A DNA stretch of 64,000 nt from CAYFTL01 sp964346145 (GCA_964346145.1 CAYFTL010000005.1:1-64000); one strand, 5' to 3'. Positions 52,800 to 62,197 are shown, counted from the first letter of the stretch. Notes: a model not told the origin generated them from the letters alone. A program made the numbers and translations.

Positions 52800-54038
52800 T
52801 TATTCGTCATCTACTTTGCTGCTTGGTGGCCTGAATATCTTTTGCTTGGGTTCGCGCGCAATCTGCAATGCAAAACGTGCGTGCTTCTTAAGCGGGAATT
52901 TCAAATCAAATTGCGGAATTTCATTTTCTGTGGGTTCGGTCATCTCGTAAATATATTCGGCGATATTTTTGGCGATGTCAAAATCCCTGAAGGCTTTTTG
53001 TGCATCGCGTATTTCCTTCAATCGCTTTCCGCGCTCTGCAAGCAACGCGCCGACGATCGGCTTTACCGAATCGATGGTTTTGCAAGCCATGCCCAGTCCG
53101 TGTTGCATGATGAAGGCAGGGTTGTTGGCTTCCTGTCCGGGCAATGCTCCGGTGACCAGAATGGGCACATTGCACACGATGGCTTCAAAAAGAGTGTTCG
53201 GACTTCCGCGTGCAATCAACAGGTCGGATTGTAGCATATAATCCTGAACGTTTTTGACGAAGCCCTCAATCTTTATTCGGTCGCCGTAGCGGGGGAGCAA
53301 CAACTCTTCCAGAGCAATCTTTAGGCGCTGGTTGCGCCCGCAAACGATCGTAACATTGCAGTTGAATTGATTGAGCATCTCAACCGCATATCGCCGCAGG
53401 TTTCCTGATCCTTCTCCACCGCTCATAATCAAACAATTCAGCGGCCGTTGTCCGTCGTATTCTTTGCGTTCGTAGCCGCGCGCGGCATCCACAAACTGCT
53501 TGCGCGAAGGGAATCCGCATAAGGCAAGCTTTTCTTCTGGCATCCCATTTTTCAAGCTGGCTTCAAAAGCCTCTTCGGTCGGGCACAGAGTCATAAGATT
53601 TCGCGGATCACACCAGTTGGGGTGAATGTCGACAATATCCGCTTGTAGCGTAATCTGGGGAATGTCCAGCGCATATTCCTCCAATACATTCAACACACTG
53701 CCGTTAAACATGGCATGCACACAAATGATTATATCGGGCTGGAATTCAACCAGCTTTCTCATCAACCGGTCGTGGATCAATGTGCCCAGCAACGAAGCAA
53801 TCACTTCGCTGCTTTGCTGGGTCATGACATAGGTGAACTTCCAAAGGTCCTGCACATTTCGGGTGATTGGACCGTACATTTTTGCAGAGCTGACGCCCGC
53901 GCGGCCAATCAGCGCAAATCCTTCCACGACTTCTACCTGCACATCCGGATAATTGACAAATTGTTCGGTCAATGAGTCGGTAATGCTCTTGTGCCCGTGA
54001 CCGGTGTAAGCCGAGGTCACGATCATAATCTTCTTCAT
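52800..54038 (-). CDS. MGDG-synthase-like diacylglycerol glycosyltransferase (GT28)
   Basis: A 412-residue, probably membrane-attached enzyme that adds sugars to diacylglycerol. The N-terminal MGDG-synthase domain has IVTSAYTGHGHKSITDSL. The C-terminal GT28 half shows LIMSGGEGSGNLRR, VCGRNQRLK, FVKNVQDYMLQSDLLIARGSPNT and LPGQEANNPAFI, the sugar-nucleotide site. The C-terminal tail is basic and Pro-containing. The HAD-IIA phosphatase ends 27 bases upstream of its start. The product may be glucosyl- or galactosyl-diacylglycerol for membrane glycolipids or lipoteichoic acid anchors. Confidence 0.88.
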   Translation of the reverse strand: MKKIMIVTSAYTGHGHKSITDSLTEQFVNYPDVQVEVVEGFALIGRAGVSSAKMYGPITRNVQDLWKFTYVMTQQSSEVIASLLGTLIHDRLMRKLVEFQPDIIICVHAMFNGSVLNVLEEYALDIPQITLQADIVDIHPNWCDPRNLMTLCPTEEAFEASLKNGMPEEKLALCGFPSRKQFVDAARGYERKEYDGQRPLNCLIMSGGEGSGNLRRYAVEMLNQFNCNVTIVCGRNQRLKIALEELLLPRYGDRIKIEGFVKNVQDYMLQSDLLIARGSPNTLFEAIVCNVPILVTGALPGQEANNPAFIMQHGLGMACKTIDSVKPIVGALLAERGKRLKEIRDAQKAFRDFDIAKNIAEYIYEMTEPTENEIPQFDLKFPLKKHARFALQIAREPKQKIFRPPSSKVDDE

Positions 54039-54065
54039 AGCTTACCTCCTAACGATTTAAAATTC

Positions 54066-54845
54066 TTACCCAATTTTTGCGATGTCGCCAATTCCATTAA
54101 ATACATAATGGGGCCGATAGGGATATTTGCGCATCGTGTGTTCATCGGTGACGCCGGAGAGCACCAAGACCGTCTCAATCTCAGATTCTATGCCGGCCAC
54201 AATGTCGGTATCCATGCGGTCCCCAATAATTACCGTATCTTCAGGCTTGGTTCCAAGCTGCTTCATGGCTTCGCGCATCATTAACGGATTGGGTTTGCCC
54301 ACGAAGTAAGCTTCCTTGCCCGTAGACAGTTCAATCGGCGCGATCAGCGCGCGGGTTGCCGGCGCAATACCACCCTCAATTGGCCCAGTCAAGTCGGGGT
54401 TGGTGCCGATCAGCTTGGCTCCCTGGCGAACCAATTTGATTGCATGCAAAATTTTGTCATAGCTATAACTCGACGTTTCGCCCACAACCACGTAGTCTGG
54501 ATTTACATCGTTCATGGAAAATCCGTGGTTATAAAGCGCGCCCACAAGTCCCGCTTCGCCGATGACGTAAGCGCTGCCGCCGGGCGCCTGGCTGGACAGA
54601 AAACTGGCTGTAGCCAGGGCGCTGGTGTAAAAATGCTCTTCGCCCACGCTCAATCCCATTCGCCCCAACTTTTCCTGGAGTTCTCGGGGCGAGCGTTCCG
54701 ACGAATTGGTCAGGAAAATGTACTCTTTGTCGTTGGCTTCAAGCCAATCTAAAAATTCTGCGGCACCGGGCAACAATTTATTGCCATGATAAATAACGCC
54801 GTCCATATCGCTGATAAAGCCTGCTTTGCTCTGTAGACCGACCAT
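54066..54845 (-). CDS. HAD-IIA phosphatase (NagD-like)
   Basis: A 259-residue phosphatase. The nucleophile motif is FISDMDGVIYHGNKLLPGA, motif II is IFLTNSSERSP, the cap lies at about 75-180, and the Lys and acidic motifs are in FVGKPNPLMMREAM and VIIGDRMDTDIVAG. It is clearly related to the phosphatase at 47.2 kb but in a different context, upstream of a glycolipid glycosyltransferase. The substrate is unknown; phospholipid head-group intermediates or sugar phosphates are possible. Confidence 0.88.
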   Translation of the reverse strand: MVGLQSKAGFISDMDGVIYHGNKLLPGAAEFLDWLEANDKEYIFLTNSSERSPRELQEKLGRMGLSVGEEHFYTSALATASFLSSQAPGGSAYVIGEAGLVGALYNHGFSMNDVNPDYVVVGETSSYSYDKILHAIKLVRQGAKLIGTNPDLTGPIEGGIAPATRALIAPIELSTGKEAYFVGKPNPLMMREAMKQLGTKPEDTVIIGDRMDTDIVAGIESEIETVLVLSGVTDEHTMRKYPYRPHYVFNGIGDIAKIG

Positions 54846-55021
54846 GAAACTATATCTCCATTCATAAATGAATTTTACATAAACCTTCGTTCATTATACA
54901 TCAAATTTATGATATTGCCTAGGCGCACAAACCCGTAGCCTAATATTCATACACTTAGCGCCTGCTTATTGCGCACTACTCAAGGTAGGGGATATTTGCC
55001 GTATTTTTATATGCTCCGAGA

Positions 55022-55050
55022 TTGTGGCGTTCCACCTCTTTTGCTATAAT
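55022..55050 (+). promoter_or_regulatory. Promoter of the sugar isomerase/glycosylase/phosphorylase group
   Basis: TTGTGG, a 17-base spacer and TATAAT with an extended TGc, 31 bases before the ATG. Confidence 0.75.
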
Positions 55051-55080
55051 ATATAAAACAAATCGAAGGGTGGTTTTCAC

Positions 55081-55920
55081 ATGCGGTATGGTGCACAGGT
55101 ATTCAACTTTCATTCTCCCGAAGAATGGATAGCAGCCCACCGGGATAAGGGTTATGGCGCTGCATACTTTCCCTGGTCATACAAGGACGACTCAAGCCTA
55201 ATTGATGAATATGCCGCCGCTGCCCAAGAAGCCGGCCTGGTGATCGCCGAGGTGGGTGCCTGGTCCAATCCTATATCTCCCGACAAGTCCGAGCGCGACC
55301 GCTCTATCGAATTGAACATTCGCCAACTAGAGCTGGCCGACCGCATCAAAGCCAACTGCTGCGTAAACATTTCGGGCAGCAGGCATTCCGAAATCTGGAT
55401 GGCTGCCCATCCCGACAACCTAACCGGCAAAACCTTTGAATTGATCGTAGAAACCGTTCAATACATTATTGACCAAGTGAAACCGACGCATACAAAATAC
55501 AGCTTAGAATGCATGCCCTGGTGCTTTCCAGACAGCGTAGAAAGCTACTTAGAACTGTACCACGCAATCGGCCGCGAGGGATTCGGCGTGCATTTGGATC
55601 CTTGCAACCTAGTCAATAGCCCTCGATTGTTGTACGGCTTCGATAAACTGATGAAACAATGCGCCGAAACCTTAGGGGATTGGACCTGTTCGTGCCACGT
55701 TAAGGATCTGCATCTCGTTCCGGACGGTGCGAATGTGGAATTGAAAGAAGTTTTGCTAGGCAATGGAGATTTGCCTGTGGCCTCCATGCTCAAGCACATG
55801 GAAAAATTCAATGTTCCCATGATGCTCGAGCACCTGCCGGACGAACAAAGCTATCAAAAAGCCGCCGCTTTTTTTGAACAGACGGCTGCACAGCTTGGCA
55901 TAGAGATTGAATGCATATGA
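55081..55920 (+). CDS. Sugar phosphate isomerase/epimerase-like TIM-barrel protein
   Basis: A 279-residue member of the xylose-isomerase-like TIM barrel family. Metal and substrate residues of the fold are plausible in KYSLECMPWCFPDS (Glu), GVHLDPCNLVNS (Asp), CSCHVKDLHLV (His) and MMLEHLPDE (Glu at the barrel end). Such enzymes isomerise sugars or inosose-type polyols. The stop overlaps the glycosylase start (ATGA). Endonuclease IV is a distant relative, but the Zn-cluster residues are not complete. Confidence 0.82.
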   Translation: MRYGAQVFNFHSPEEWIAAHRDKGYGAAYFPWSYKDDSSLIDEYAAAAQEAGLVIAEVGAWSNPISPDKSERDRSIELNIRQLELADRIKANCCVNISGSRHSEIWMAAHPDNLTGKTFELIVETVQYIIDQVKPTHTKYSLECMPWCFPDSVESYLELYHAIGREGFGVHLDPCNLVNSPRLLYGFDKLMKQCAETLGDWTCSCHVKDLHLVPDGANVELKEVLLGNGDLPVASMLKHMEKFNVPMMLEHLPDEQSYQKAAAFFEQTAAQLGIEIECI

Positions 55921-56429
55921 ACACGCTTCCTCTAAAACCTATTGACGGTTTTCCGCCGATTATCAATCGACAATGCAAAGTATTGGTGCTGGGCTCCATG
56001 CCCAGCGTTCAATCTTTGCAGCAGAATTTTTATTATGCCCATCCGCGCAACGCTTTCTGGCCGATTTTGGCCCACCTGCTTGATTCGCCGATGCCCGATA
56101 CCATTGAAACCAAAACCGCCCTTTTGCTCGACAACCGGGTGGCACTTTGGGATGTGCTTGAATCCTGCATCCGGAAAGGATCGCTGGACTCCAACATCAA
56201 GGAGGCCAAAGCCAACGACTTCGGCGCGCTTTTTGCTCGTTTTCCAAATATTCGCGCCGTGCTCTTTAACGGCAAAGCTGCCGAACGATTGTTTGTGCGC
56301 CTGCAACCGCAAGCGTTGGAACGCCGATTTTCTACCGCACTGCCATCAACCAGCCCTGCCAACACGATGAGTTTTGATAAAAAAATTGAATCGTGGAAGC
56401 TTTTGCTCAATTGTCTTAGAAGTGAATAG
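55917..56429 (+). CDS. DNA-deoxyinosine glycosylase (UDG superfamily)
   Basis: A 170-residue base-excision repair enzyme that removes hypoxanthine (deaminated adenine) from DNA. The family opens with VLVLGSMPSVQSLQQNFYYA and HPRNAFWPIL, seen at residues about 24-50. The later motif FNGKAAERLF and the catalytic-loop-like LPSTSPANTMSF close the active site. Start ATG 55917 overlaps the preceding stop; ATG 55911 is an alternative. It is translationally coupled to the isomerase and followed by nucleoside phosphorylase. Confidence 0.87.
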   Translation: MNTLPLKPIDGFPPIINRQCKVLVLGSMPSVQSLQQNFYYAHPRNAFWPILAHLLDSPMPDTIETKTALLLDNRVALWDVLESCIRKGSLDSNIKEAKANDFGALFARFPNIRAVLFNGKAAERLFVRLQPQALERRFSTALPSTSPANTMSFDKKIESWKLLLNCLRSE

Positions 56430-56455
56430 GAATTTACTTGTGGAGGTACATAGAC

Positions 56456-57781
56456 TTGAGGCCGGAATACCTACTTACGAAAAAACGCAACGCCCAGGAG
56501 CTAACTCAAAGGGAAATACAAACTTTTGTGGACGGAGCCGCCCACGGCACTTTTTCCGATGATCAGCTTTCGGCCATGTTGATGGCTATTGCGATCAACG
56601 GCATGAACTATCAGGAAACCGCATATTTAACTATGGCCATGGCCCAGTCCGGACAAATGCTGGATTTGAGCGGAATTGAAGGCATCAAAGCCGACAAACA
56701 TTCCACCGGGGGCGTGGGGGATACCACCACCCTCGTCTTGGTGCCTTTGGTCGCCTGCTGCGGCATCAAGGTGGCAAAAATGTCTGGGCGGGGGCTTGGG
56801 CATACCGGCGGAACGCTCGATAAGTTGGAATCCATCCCCGGCTTCCAAGTAGAACTGCCAAATGATCGCTTTATCGACGTGGTCAATCGCGTAGGCTGTG
56901 CGGTGATAGGGCAAAGCACCTCTTTAGCCCCGGCTGACAAGAAATTGTACGCCCTACGCGACGTTACCGCCACTGTAGATAGCATTCCCTTAATCGCCTC
57001 CTCCATACTCTCTAAAAAAATAGCCGCAGGCTGTGATGTGGTGGTGTTGGACGTAAAAAGCGGTAACGGAGCCATGATGCAAACCCTAGAAGGCTCCATA
57101 CGCTTGGCGCAACATATGGTCCAAATTGGCACCCACACTGGGAAAAAGTTTAGTGCGGTCATAACCGATATGAATCAGCCGCTAGGCATGTATATCGGCA
57201 ACGCGCTGGAGGTCAAAGAAGCCATTGCGGTTTTAAGGGGTGAGGTTCACGGCCCCTTGTTGGACGTGAGCCTCGAATTGGGTGCCCATATGCTATTAAA
57301 CGGTGGCATTGTAGAAAGCAAAAGCGAAGCCATTCGCTTGCTCAAACAGAAAATTATAAGCGGGGAAGGGTTAGAAAAGTTTGCGCAAATGATCGAGGCG
57401 CAGTCGGGCAATCCCGATGTGATAAGCGATCTAAGCTTGCTACCCAGCGCGCCCAAACGCGTGCTTCTGCGCGCAAAGGAGAGCGGGTTTGTGTGCCAGA
57501 TGGACACTCAAGCCATCGGTAATGCTGCGCGGATGATGGGCGCCGGACGCAACCATAAGGAAGATCAAATAGACCTATCGGTGGGCATCGTGATGCATAA
57601 GCGAATCGGCGACCGGGTGCAGGCGGGGGATATCCTTTGTGAAATGCACCTGTCCGAACGGTCCGACCAGGCCCAGGTTCAGGAAATGCTTGCCTCGGCC
57701 ATATGCATCGGGCAAGAACCCACAGCGCCGCCCAAGCTGATCCATGCCATCGTTACAGAAAGTGGTATTGAGTTTTTCTAA
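56456..57781 (+). CDS. pdp: Pyrimidine-nucleoside (thymidine) phosphorylase
   Basis: This enzyme converts thymidine, deoxyuridine or uridine with phosphate to base and sugar-1-phosphate. About 441 residues, the family norm. KADKHSTGGVGDTTTL binds phosphate, and SGRGLGHTGGTLDKLESIPG is the family signature. SSILSKKIAAG is a further core block, and the C-terminal domain ends in AIVTESGIEFF. TTG 56456 is chosen because GGAGG lies 9 bases upstream; the in-frame TTG at 56438 has none. It completes a possible nucleotide salvage/repair group with the deoxyinosine glycosylase. Confidence 0.93.
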   Translation: MRPEYLLTKKRNAQELTQREIQTFVDGAAHGTFSDDQLSAMLMAIAINGMNYQETAYLTMAMAQSGQMLDLSGIEGIKADKHSTGGVGDTTTLVLVPLVACCGIKVAKMSGRGLGHTGGTLDKLESIPGFQVELPNDRFIDVVNRVGCAVIGQSTSLAPADKKLYALRDVTATVDSIPLIASSILSKKIAAGCDVVVLDVKSGNGAMMQTLEGSIRLAQHMVQIGTHTGKKFSAVITDMNQPLGMYIGNALEVKEAIAVLRGEVHGPLLDVSLELGAHMLLNGGIVESKSEAIRLLKQKIISGEGLEKFAQMIEAQSGNPDVISDLSLLPSAPKRVLLRAKESGFVCQMDTQAIGNAARMMGAGRNHKEDQIDLSVGIVMHKRIGDRVQAGDILCEMHLSERSDQAQVQEMLASAICIGQEPTAPPKLIHAIVTESGIEFF

Positions 57782-57908
57782 AACTCGCAAAAGCGCATTC
57801 GGTCTGCAAACCCAATTTGTATTTTTCATAGAAATTATATATAGATGGAAATAGCATCTAATGTTGCATCATGTGCAAACTTTTGTACCTAAAAGTGCGG
57901 CATTTATG

Positions 57909-57937
57909 CATTTTTGTGCGCTTTTGCACGAAAAATG
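57909..57937. repeat. Imperfect palindrome next to the hisS promoter
   Basis: CATTTTTGTGC and GCACGAAAAATG form 11-base arms with one bulged G around GCTTTT. It abuts the -35 box at 57938. It may be the end of the pdp transcript or an operator. Confidence 0.4.
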
Positions 57938-57966
57938 TTGACATTTTATCGCGTCATATGTATGAT
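57938..57966 (+). promoter_or_regulatory. Promoter of the T-box-hisS-aspS transcript
   Basis: TTGACA, a 17-base spacer and TATGAT. This is a strong sigma-A promoter about 10 bases before the T-box leader. Confidence 0.85.
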
Positions 57967-57972
57967 ATTAGA

Positions 57973-58195
57973 ATGTAAGTGTTGAGTGGGAGAGTAGCAA
58001 GCAGCGCGCGCCAGAGAGAATACACCACGGCTGAAAGTGTGTTCGGTGTTAACCTTGTGAAGGACACCCATGAGCTTTCCTTTTCGGCGGTTTGCCTGCG
58101 TTATAGGGCTGTAGAGTGGAGCGCAAACATGCGCTCAAGCAGGGTGGCACCACGAATCTTTCGTCCCTACATTGGGGAACCGAAAGATTTTTTTA
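57973..58195 (+). promoter_or_regulatory. T-box leader of hisS-aspS, reading tRNA-Asp
   Basis: A tRNA-sensing riboswitch of about 220 bases that lets transcription pass when a chosen tRNA is uncharged. Stem I shows AGAGAATACACC and GGCTGAAAGTGTG. The specifier loop has GAAGGACACCC (58059-58069), which contains GAC (Asp, 58063-58065) and the overlapping CAC (His, 58065-58067). The T-box core AGGGTGGCACCACG starts at 58141. The terminator is AATCTTTCG/CGAAAGATT with a T tract (58155-58195). GAC is followed by A, the usual purine; CAC is followed by C. The bulge UGGC needs discriminator G73, whereas this organism's tRNA-His has C73. Confidence 0.88.
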
Positions 58196-58217
58196 TACTT
58201 TAAAAAGGAGGATCCGT

Positions 58218-59489
58218 ATGAAGATTCAAGCACCGAAGGGCACGCGCGATGTATTGCCCAAAGACAGTTACCGTTGGCAAAAAATTGAGGCTGATGCGCG
58301 CCATTTGGGTGCGTTGGCCGGCTATCGAGAAGTACGTACACCCGTATTCGAATACACCGAACTTTTTGCGCGGGGTGTAGGCGACACCACTGATGTGGTT
58401 CAAAAAGAAATGTACACATTCACAGATCGAGGCGACCGCTCTATCACCCTCAAACCAGAGGGCACGGCCGGAGTGGTGCGTGCCATGCTGGAAGCCCACA
58501 TGGATTCAGATCCCATGCCTATTAAGATGATGTACGTATCCACGCCGGTGTTTCGCTATGATAAACCACAAAGCGGACGATACAGGGAACACCACCAAAT
58601 CGGCGTCGAAGCATTTGGGGCAAAGGATCCGTCGATTGATGCTGAAATTATCGATCTGGCGCTCAAGATTTTGCGCGCTTCCGGCATCGGCAATTTGCGG
58701 GTAGCCATAAATACAATTGGCTGTCCCAAATGCAGGCCTGCCTACCACAAAGCGCTCAAAGCTTATATAGAACCTATGTTGGAAAACTTATGCGGCGACT
58801 GCAATACGCGCTACGAACGCAATCCGCTCCGCGTGCTGGACTGCAAGGTGGATTCTGATAAACTCATCAATCCGCCGCAAATGCTGGATTATCTTTGTGA
58901 GGAATGTGCGCAGCACTTTGAACAGTTGCAAGCCAATTTAAACGTGCTTTCCATTGGCTATGAGGTGGATCCCAAGATCGTCAGGGGTCTTGACTATTAT
59001 GAGAAAACCGTTTTTGAAATCATCATGACCACTCCAGACGGTGGAGAGCTGACGGTATGCGGCGGTGGGCGTTATGACGGACTTGTGAAGCAATTGGGTG
59101 GCCCGTCCCTCCCCGGAATCGGCTTTGGGATGGGGGTAGAACGTCTGCTGATGCTTCAAGATATGCTAAGCGTACAGGAGCCCGCGCCGCGCTTATATGA
59201 TGTTTTTGTGTGCACTTTGGGCGACTCGGCTCGGATAGAAGGCATAAGGTTGGTAGAGCAGCTACGCGATGCTGGCATCAAGGCCGACTTGGATCACGCC
59301 GCACGCAGCCTAAAAGCCCAATTTAAATATGCAAACAAGGTGGAAGCACCTTACGTAATTGTGCTGGCCGAGGATGAACTCAACCGAAACGTTGTAAAGC
59401 TTCGCAACATGGCAACTTCAGAGGAAAGTGAAGTGCCGCGCGATTTAATCGTCGCCGAGCTCGTCTCGCTCGTGGAAGGAGTAAAATAA
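58218..59489 (+). CDS. hisS: Histidyl-tRNA synthetase
   Basis: A class II synthetase of 423 residues that charges tRNA-His. Motif 1 lies in YREVRTPVFEYTELF, motif 2 is VFRYDKPQSGRYREHHQIG, and the histidine-specific RGLDYYEKTVFE leads to motif 3 (LPGIGFGMGVERLLML). The C-terminal anticodon domain spans about 325-420. AAAGGAGG stands directly before ATG 58218; the longer frame would run through the T-box terminator. It overlaps nothing and is followed after 1 base by aspS. Confidence 0.96.
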   Translation: MKIQAPKGTRDVLPKDSYRWQKIEADARHLGALAGYREVRTPVFEYTELFARGVGDTTDVVQKEMYTFTDRGDRSITLKPEGTAGVVRAMLEAHMDSDPMPIKMMYVSTPVFRYDKPQSGRYREHHQIGVEAFGAKDPSIDAEIIDLALKILRASGIGNLRVAINTIGCPKCRPAYHKALKAYIEPMLENLCGDCNTRYERNPLRVLDCKVDSDKLINPPQMLDYLCEECAQHFEQLQANLNVLSIGYEVDPKIVRGLDYYEKTVFEIIMTTPDGGELTVCGGGRYDGLVKQLGGPSLPGIGFGMGVERLLMLQDMLSVQEPAPRLYDVFVCTLGDSARIEGIRLVEQLRDAGIKADLDHAARSLKAQFKYANKVEAPYVIVLAEDELNRNVVKLRNMATSEESEVPRDLIVAELVSLVEGVK

Positions 59490-59490
59490 G

Positions 59491-61293
59491 ATGGGAAGAA
59501 ATATTGAAATCGGATTTAAACGCACCTGCTATTGTGGCGAAGTCAACGCACAAATGGCAGGGGAGGCAGTGCAGCTTTCGGGCTGGGTGCAGCGCAGCAG
59601 GGACTTGGGTGGATTGGTGTTTGTCTGGCTGCGCGACCGAAGCGGCCTTGTGCAGCTGGTGTTTGACGGCGATAACTGCCCGGAAAACATTATGCAGCAG
59701 GCGGCATCACTGCGCTCAGAGTTTGTCATTTCCATACGCGGCACGGTGCGCATGCGCGCAGCCGAAGCCATAAATGATAAATTGCCCAACGGAGATATTG
59801 AAATCGTAGTTGAGCAGCTGCAGCTACTCAACCGTTCGGAAACACCGCCGATTTATGTTGAAGACGGAACCGACGAAAACGAATCGGTGCGCCTGAAATA
59901 CCGTTACCTCGATCTGCGCAAGCCATCAGCACAAAAGCGGTTGCGCGTGCGCGCACAAGTCATGTCCATCATTCGTCGATCGATGGAAGAACAAGGCTTT
60001 TTAGAGATTGAAACGCCCATATTGACAAAGTCTACGCCGGAAGGGGCGCGGGACTTCTTGGTGCCTTCCAGGCTGCATGCTGGGGAGTTTTATGCGCTGC
60101 CCCAATCCCCGCAGATTTATAAGCAATTGTTAATGTTGGCCGGATTTGACAAGTATTACCAGCTCGCCCGTTGTTTCCGAGACGAGGATAGCCGCGCCGA
60201 CCGCCAGCCTGAATTTACCCAACTCGACCTTGAGATGTCGTTCGTCGAACCCGAGGACGTACAAAGCGTTGTTGAAAACACCTATGCTCAAATTTTCAAG
60301 GAAATTAAAGGCATAGAGCTTTCCTTGCCGCTACCTCGAATGACCTGGCAGCAAGCGATGGAGCAGTACGGCAGCGACAAGCCGGATACCCGGTTCGAGT
60401 TGAAGCTGAATGATATAAGCAACCTGGCGGCCAATTCTGGTTTTGGCGTATTTGAAAAGGCCATTGAAGACGGCGGCAGTGTGCGAGGAATCAATGCCAA
60501 GGGCTGCGCAAGCACGATGACCCGAAAGGCTATCGATAGTTTGGTGGAGTTTGTAAAACAATACAACGCCAAGGGGCTCGCCTGGATGGCCATCAACGAG
60601 GATGGTACTGACCGATCTTCCTTTGGGAAATTCCTTACCGACGGCACCCGCAAAAAAATTCTGGATGCATTTGCAGCTCAGCCGGGGGATATATTGTTTT
60701 TTGTGGCAGATCGGACCAGCGTAGTGTTGCAAGCTTTAGGCGCCCTGCGCCAAGAGGTGGCGCGCCGGTGTGATCTAATCGATCCAAACAAATTTAATTT
60801 GTTTTGGATTGTTGATTTTCCGTTGTTTGAATATGACGAGGAAGAAAACCGCTATGTGGCCATGCATCACCCCTTTACAAGCCCCAAACCCGAGGACATT
60901 CCGCTCATGGATAGCGAACCGGGAGCCGTTCGCGCAAGGGCTTACGACCTGGTGTTAAACGGATTTGAGTTAGGTTCCGGATCTATCCGTATCCACAGGC
61001 CGGAGATGCAGGCGCGCATGTTTGAAGCCATCGGCATATCGACCGAAGAGGCTCAAGACCGTTTTGGTTTCTTGTTGGAGGCTTTTCAATATGGCGCACC
61101 ACCCCACGGCGGTTTTGCGTACGGAATCGACCGTTTGGTTATGCTGCTGACGGACGGGCGTAGTTTGCGGGATATCATTGCTTTCCCCAAGATTCAAAAC
61201 GCAAAATGCTTGATGATGAACACACCCTCCTCGGTACATAAAGAGCAGCTGGACATGCTACATATTTCTACGGTAGCGTCTGAAAATAAATAG
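59491..61293 (+). CDS. aspS: Aspartyl-tRNA synthetase, bacterial type
   Basis: A class II enzyme of 600 residues. The N-terminal OB-fold anticodon domain (about 1-115) is followed by the catalytic core with LPQSPQIYKQLLM, RCFRDEDSRADRQPEFTQLD and the C-terminal GGFAYGIDRLVMLL. The bacterial GAD insertion lies at about 290-410. In GWVQRSRDLGGLVF the residue where nondiscriminating enzymes carry His is Leu, as in discriminating E. coli AspRS; so it probably charges only tRNA-Asp. It is one base after hisS, under the same T-box. Confidence 0.95.
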   Translation: MGRNIEIGFKRTCYCGEVNAQMAGEAVQLSGWVQRSRDLGGLVFVWLRDRSGLVQLVFDGDNCPENIMQQAASLRSEFVISIRGTVRMRAAEAINDKLPNGDIEIVVEQLQLLNRSETPPIYVEDGTDENESVRLKYRYLDLRKPSAQKRLRVRAQVMSIIRRSMEEQGFLEIETPILTKSTPEGARDFLVPSRLHAGEFYALPQSPQIYKQLLMLAGFDKYYQLARCFRDEDSRADRQPEFTQLDLEMSFVEPEDVQSVVENTYAQIFKEIKGIELSLPLPRMTWQQAMEQYGSDKPDTRFELKLNDISNLAANSGFGVFEKAIEDGGSVRGINAKGCASTMTRKAIDSLVEFVKQYNAKGLAWMAINEDGTDRSSFGKFLTDGTRKKILDAFAAQPGDILFFVADRTSVVLQALGALRQEVARRCDLIDPNKFNLFWIVDFPLFEYDEEENRYVAMHHPFTSPKPEDIPLMDSEPGAVRARAYDLVLNGFELGSGSIRIHRPEMQARMFEAIGISTEEAQDRFGFLLEAFQYGAPPHGGFAYGIDRLVMLLTDGRSLRDIIAFPKIQNAKCLMMNTPSSVHKEQLDMLHISTVASENK

Positions 61294-61387
61294 CGTTATC
61301 CATTTGATATGCCCGAAAAAAATCCCGGCGTTAATTGTTTGGAGCTTGGATAATTGGGTAAAATCTGTATATAGGGGTGAGCGATAG

Positions 61388-61846
61388 ATGAAACAAACGG
61401 CTACAGTCGTATATGAAAACGGACGGCTAATGGCTGAAGTTTTACGCCCTGAAGCGTGCGCTTCCTGCCGTGCGTGTGACTTTGGAAAAAAGCAACGCGT
61501 TTTGGTGGACATTGTAGATCAAAAAAGTCACCAGGCAGGGGATCAGATTGTGTTAGAAATACAGGACGGGAACGTGTCAAAAGCTTCCTTGCTTGCGTAT
61601 GGAATCCCGCTCGTGTTCCTGCTGATAGGGCTGTTGATAGCATATGCCCTTGGAGACAAGATTTTGCAGGATACCGAACTGTGGCAAGCATTGATCGTCT
61701 TTGGCGGGATAGCAATCGGTTGTTTGGCGCTCAAATTTCTTGATCCTGTGATCAAGAAAAATGGAAAGTTCGCACCCAAAGCTTATGGCTGTGGTGCACA
61801 GCTTACTAAATGCTGTACCCCAAATACAAACAATAACAAAATATAA
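61388..61846 (+). CDS. RseC/MucC-family membrane protein (SoxR-reducing type)
   Basis: A 152-residue membrane protein. The N-terminal cytoplasmic part has a Cys cluster (EACASCRACDFG), typical of RseC/RsxC-associated proteins. It is followed by a beta-rich segment and two membrane segments (about 73-93 and 103-123), then a Cys-rich tail (CGAQLTKCC). RseC homologues link to the Rnf/Rsx electron-transport system and redox signalling. The gene precedes trxA by 21 bases, fitting a redox theme. Which partner it has is unknown. Confidence 0.82.
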   Translation: MKQTATVVYENGRLMAEVLRPEACASCRACDFGKKQRVLVDIVDQKSHQAGDQIVLEIQDGNVSKASLLAYGIPLVFLLIGLLIAYALGDKILQDTELWQALIVFGGIAIGCLALKFLDPVIKKNGKFAPKAYGCGAQLTKCCTPNTNNNKI

Positions 61847-61867
61847 AACGCAGGAGGTTTTTTATTT

Positions 61868-62197
61868 ATGGCATCTGAATTGGTAAAAGAATTGGTAACT
61901 GCTGATGTAAACGAAACCAGCTTGAAACAGCACGGTGTTGCTTTGGTGGACTTTTGGGCACCCTGGTGCGGACCCTGCCGCATGATGGCTCCCATCATTG
62001 ATGAGCTGGCTGCTGAATATGAGGGCAAGGTAGCGGTTGGTAAAATTAACATTGATGATCACACCGATGCCGCTTCCGCTTACAATGTGGCAAGCATCCC
62101 GACTTTGGTCGTTTTCAAGGACGGCAAGGAAGTCGAACGGATTGTAGGTGTGCGCAATAAAGGACATTTTCAACAAATATTGGATAAGTACATCTAA
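61868..62197 (+). CDS. trxA: Thioredoxin
   Basis: A 109-residue cytoplasmic disulfide reductase. The redox site is FWAPWCGPCRMM near residue 33, with the cis-Pro in SIPTLVVFKDG. The length and the N-terminal helix are standard. AGGAGG precedes the ATG. It is cotranscribed with the RseC-like gene. Thioredoxin reductase is not in the window. Confidence 0.96.
   Translation: MASELVKELVTADVNETSLKQHGVALVDFWAPWCGPCRMMAPIIDELAAEYEGKVAVGKINIDDHTDAASAYNVASIPTLVVFKDGKEVERIVGVRNKGHFQQILDKYI

Noticed and set aside
58116..58217. 34-codon N-terminal extension of hisS
   Set aside because: It runs through the T-box core and terminator; AAAGGAGG sits immediately before ATG 58218.
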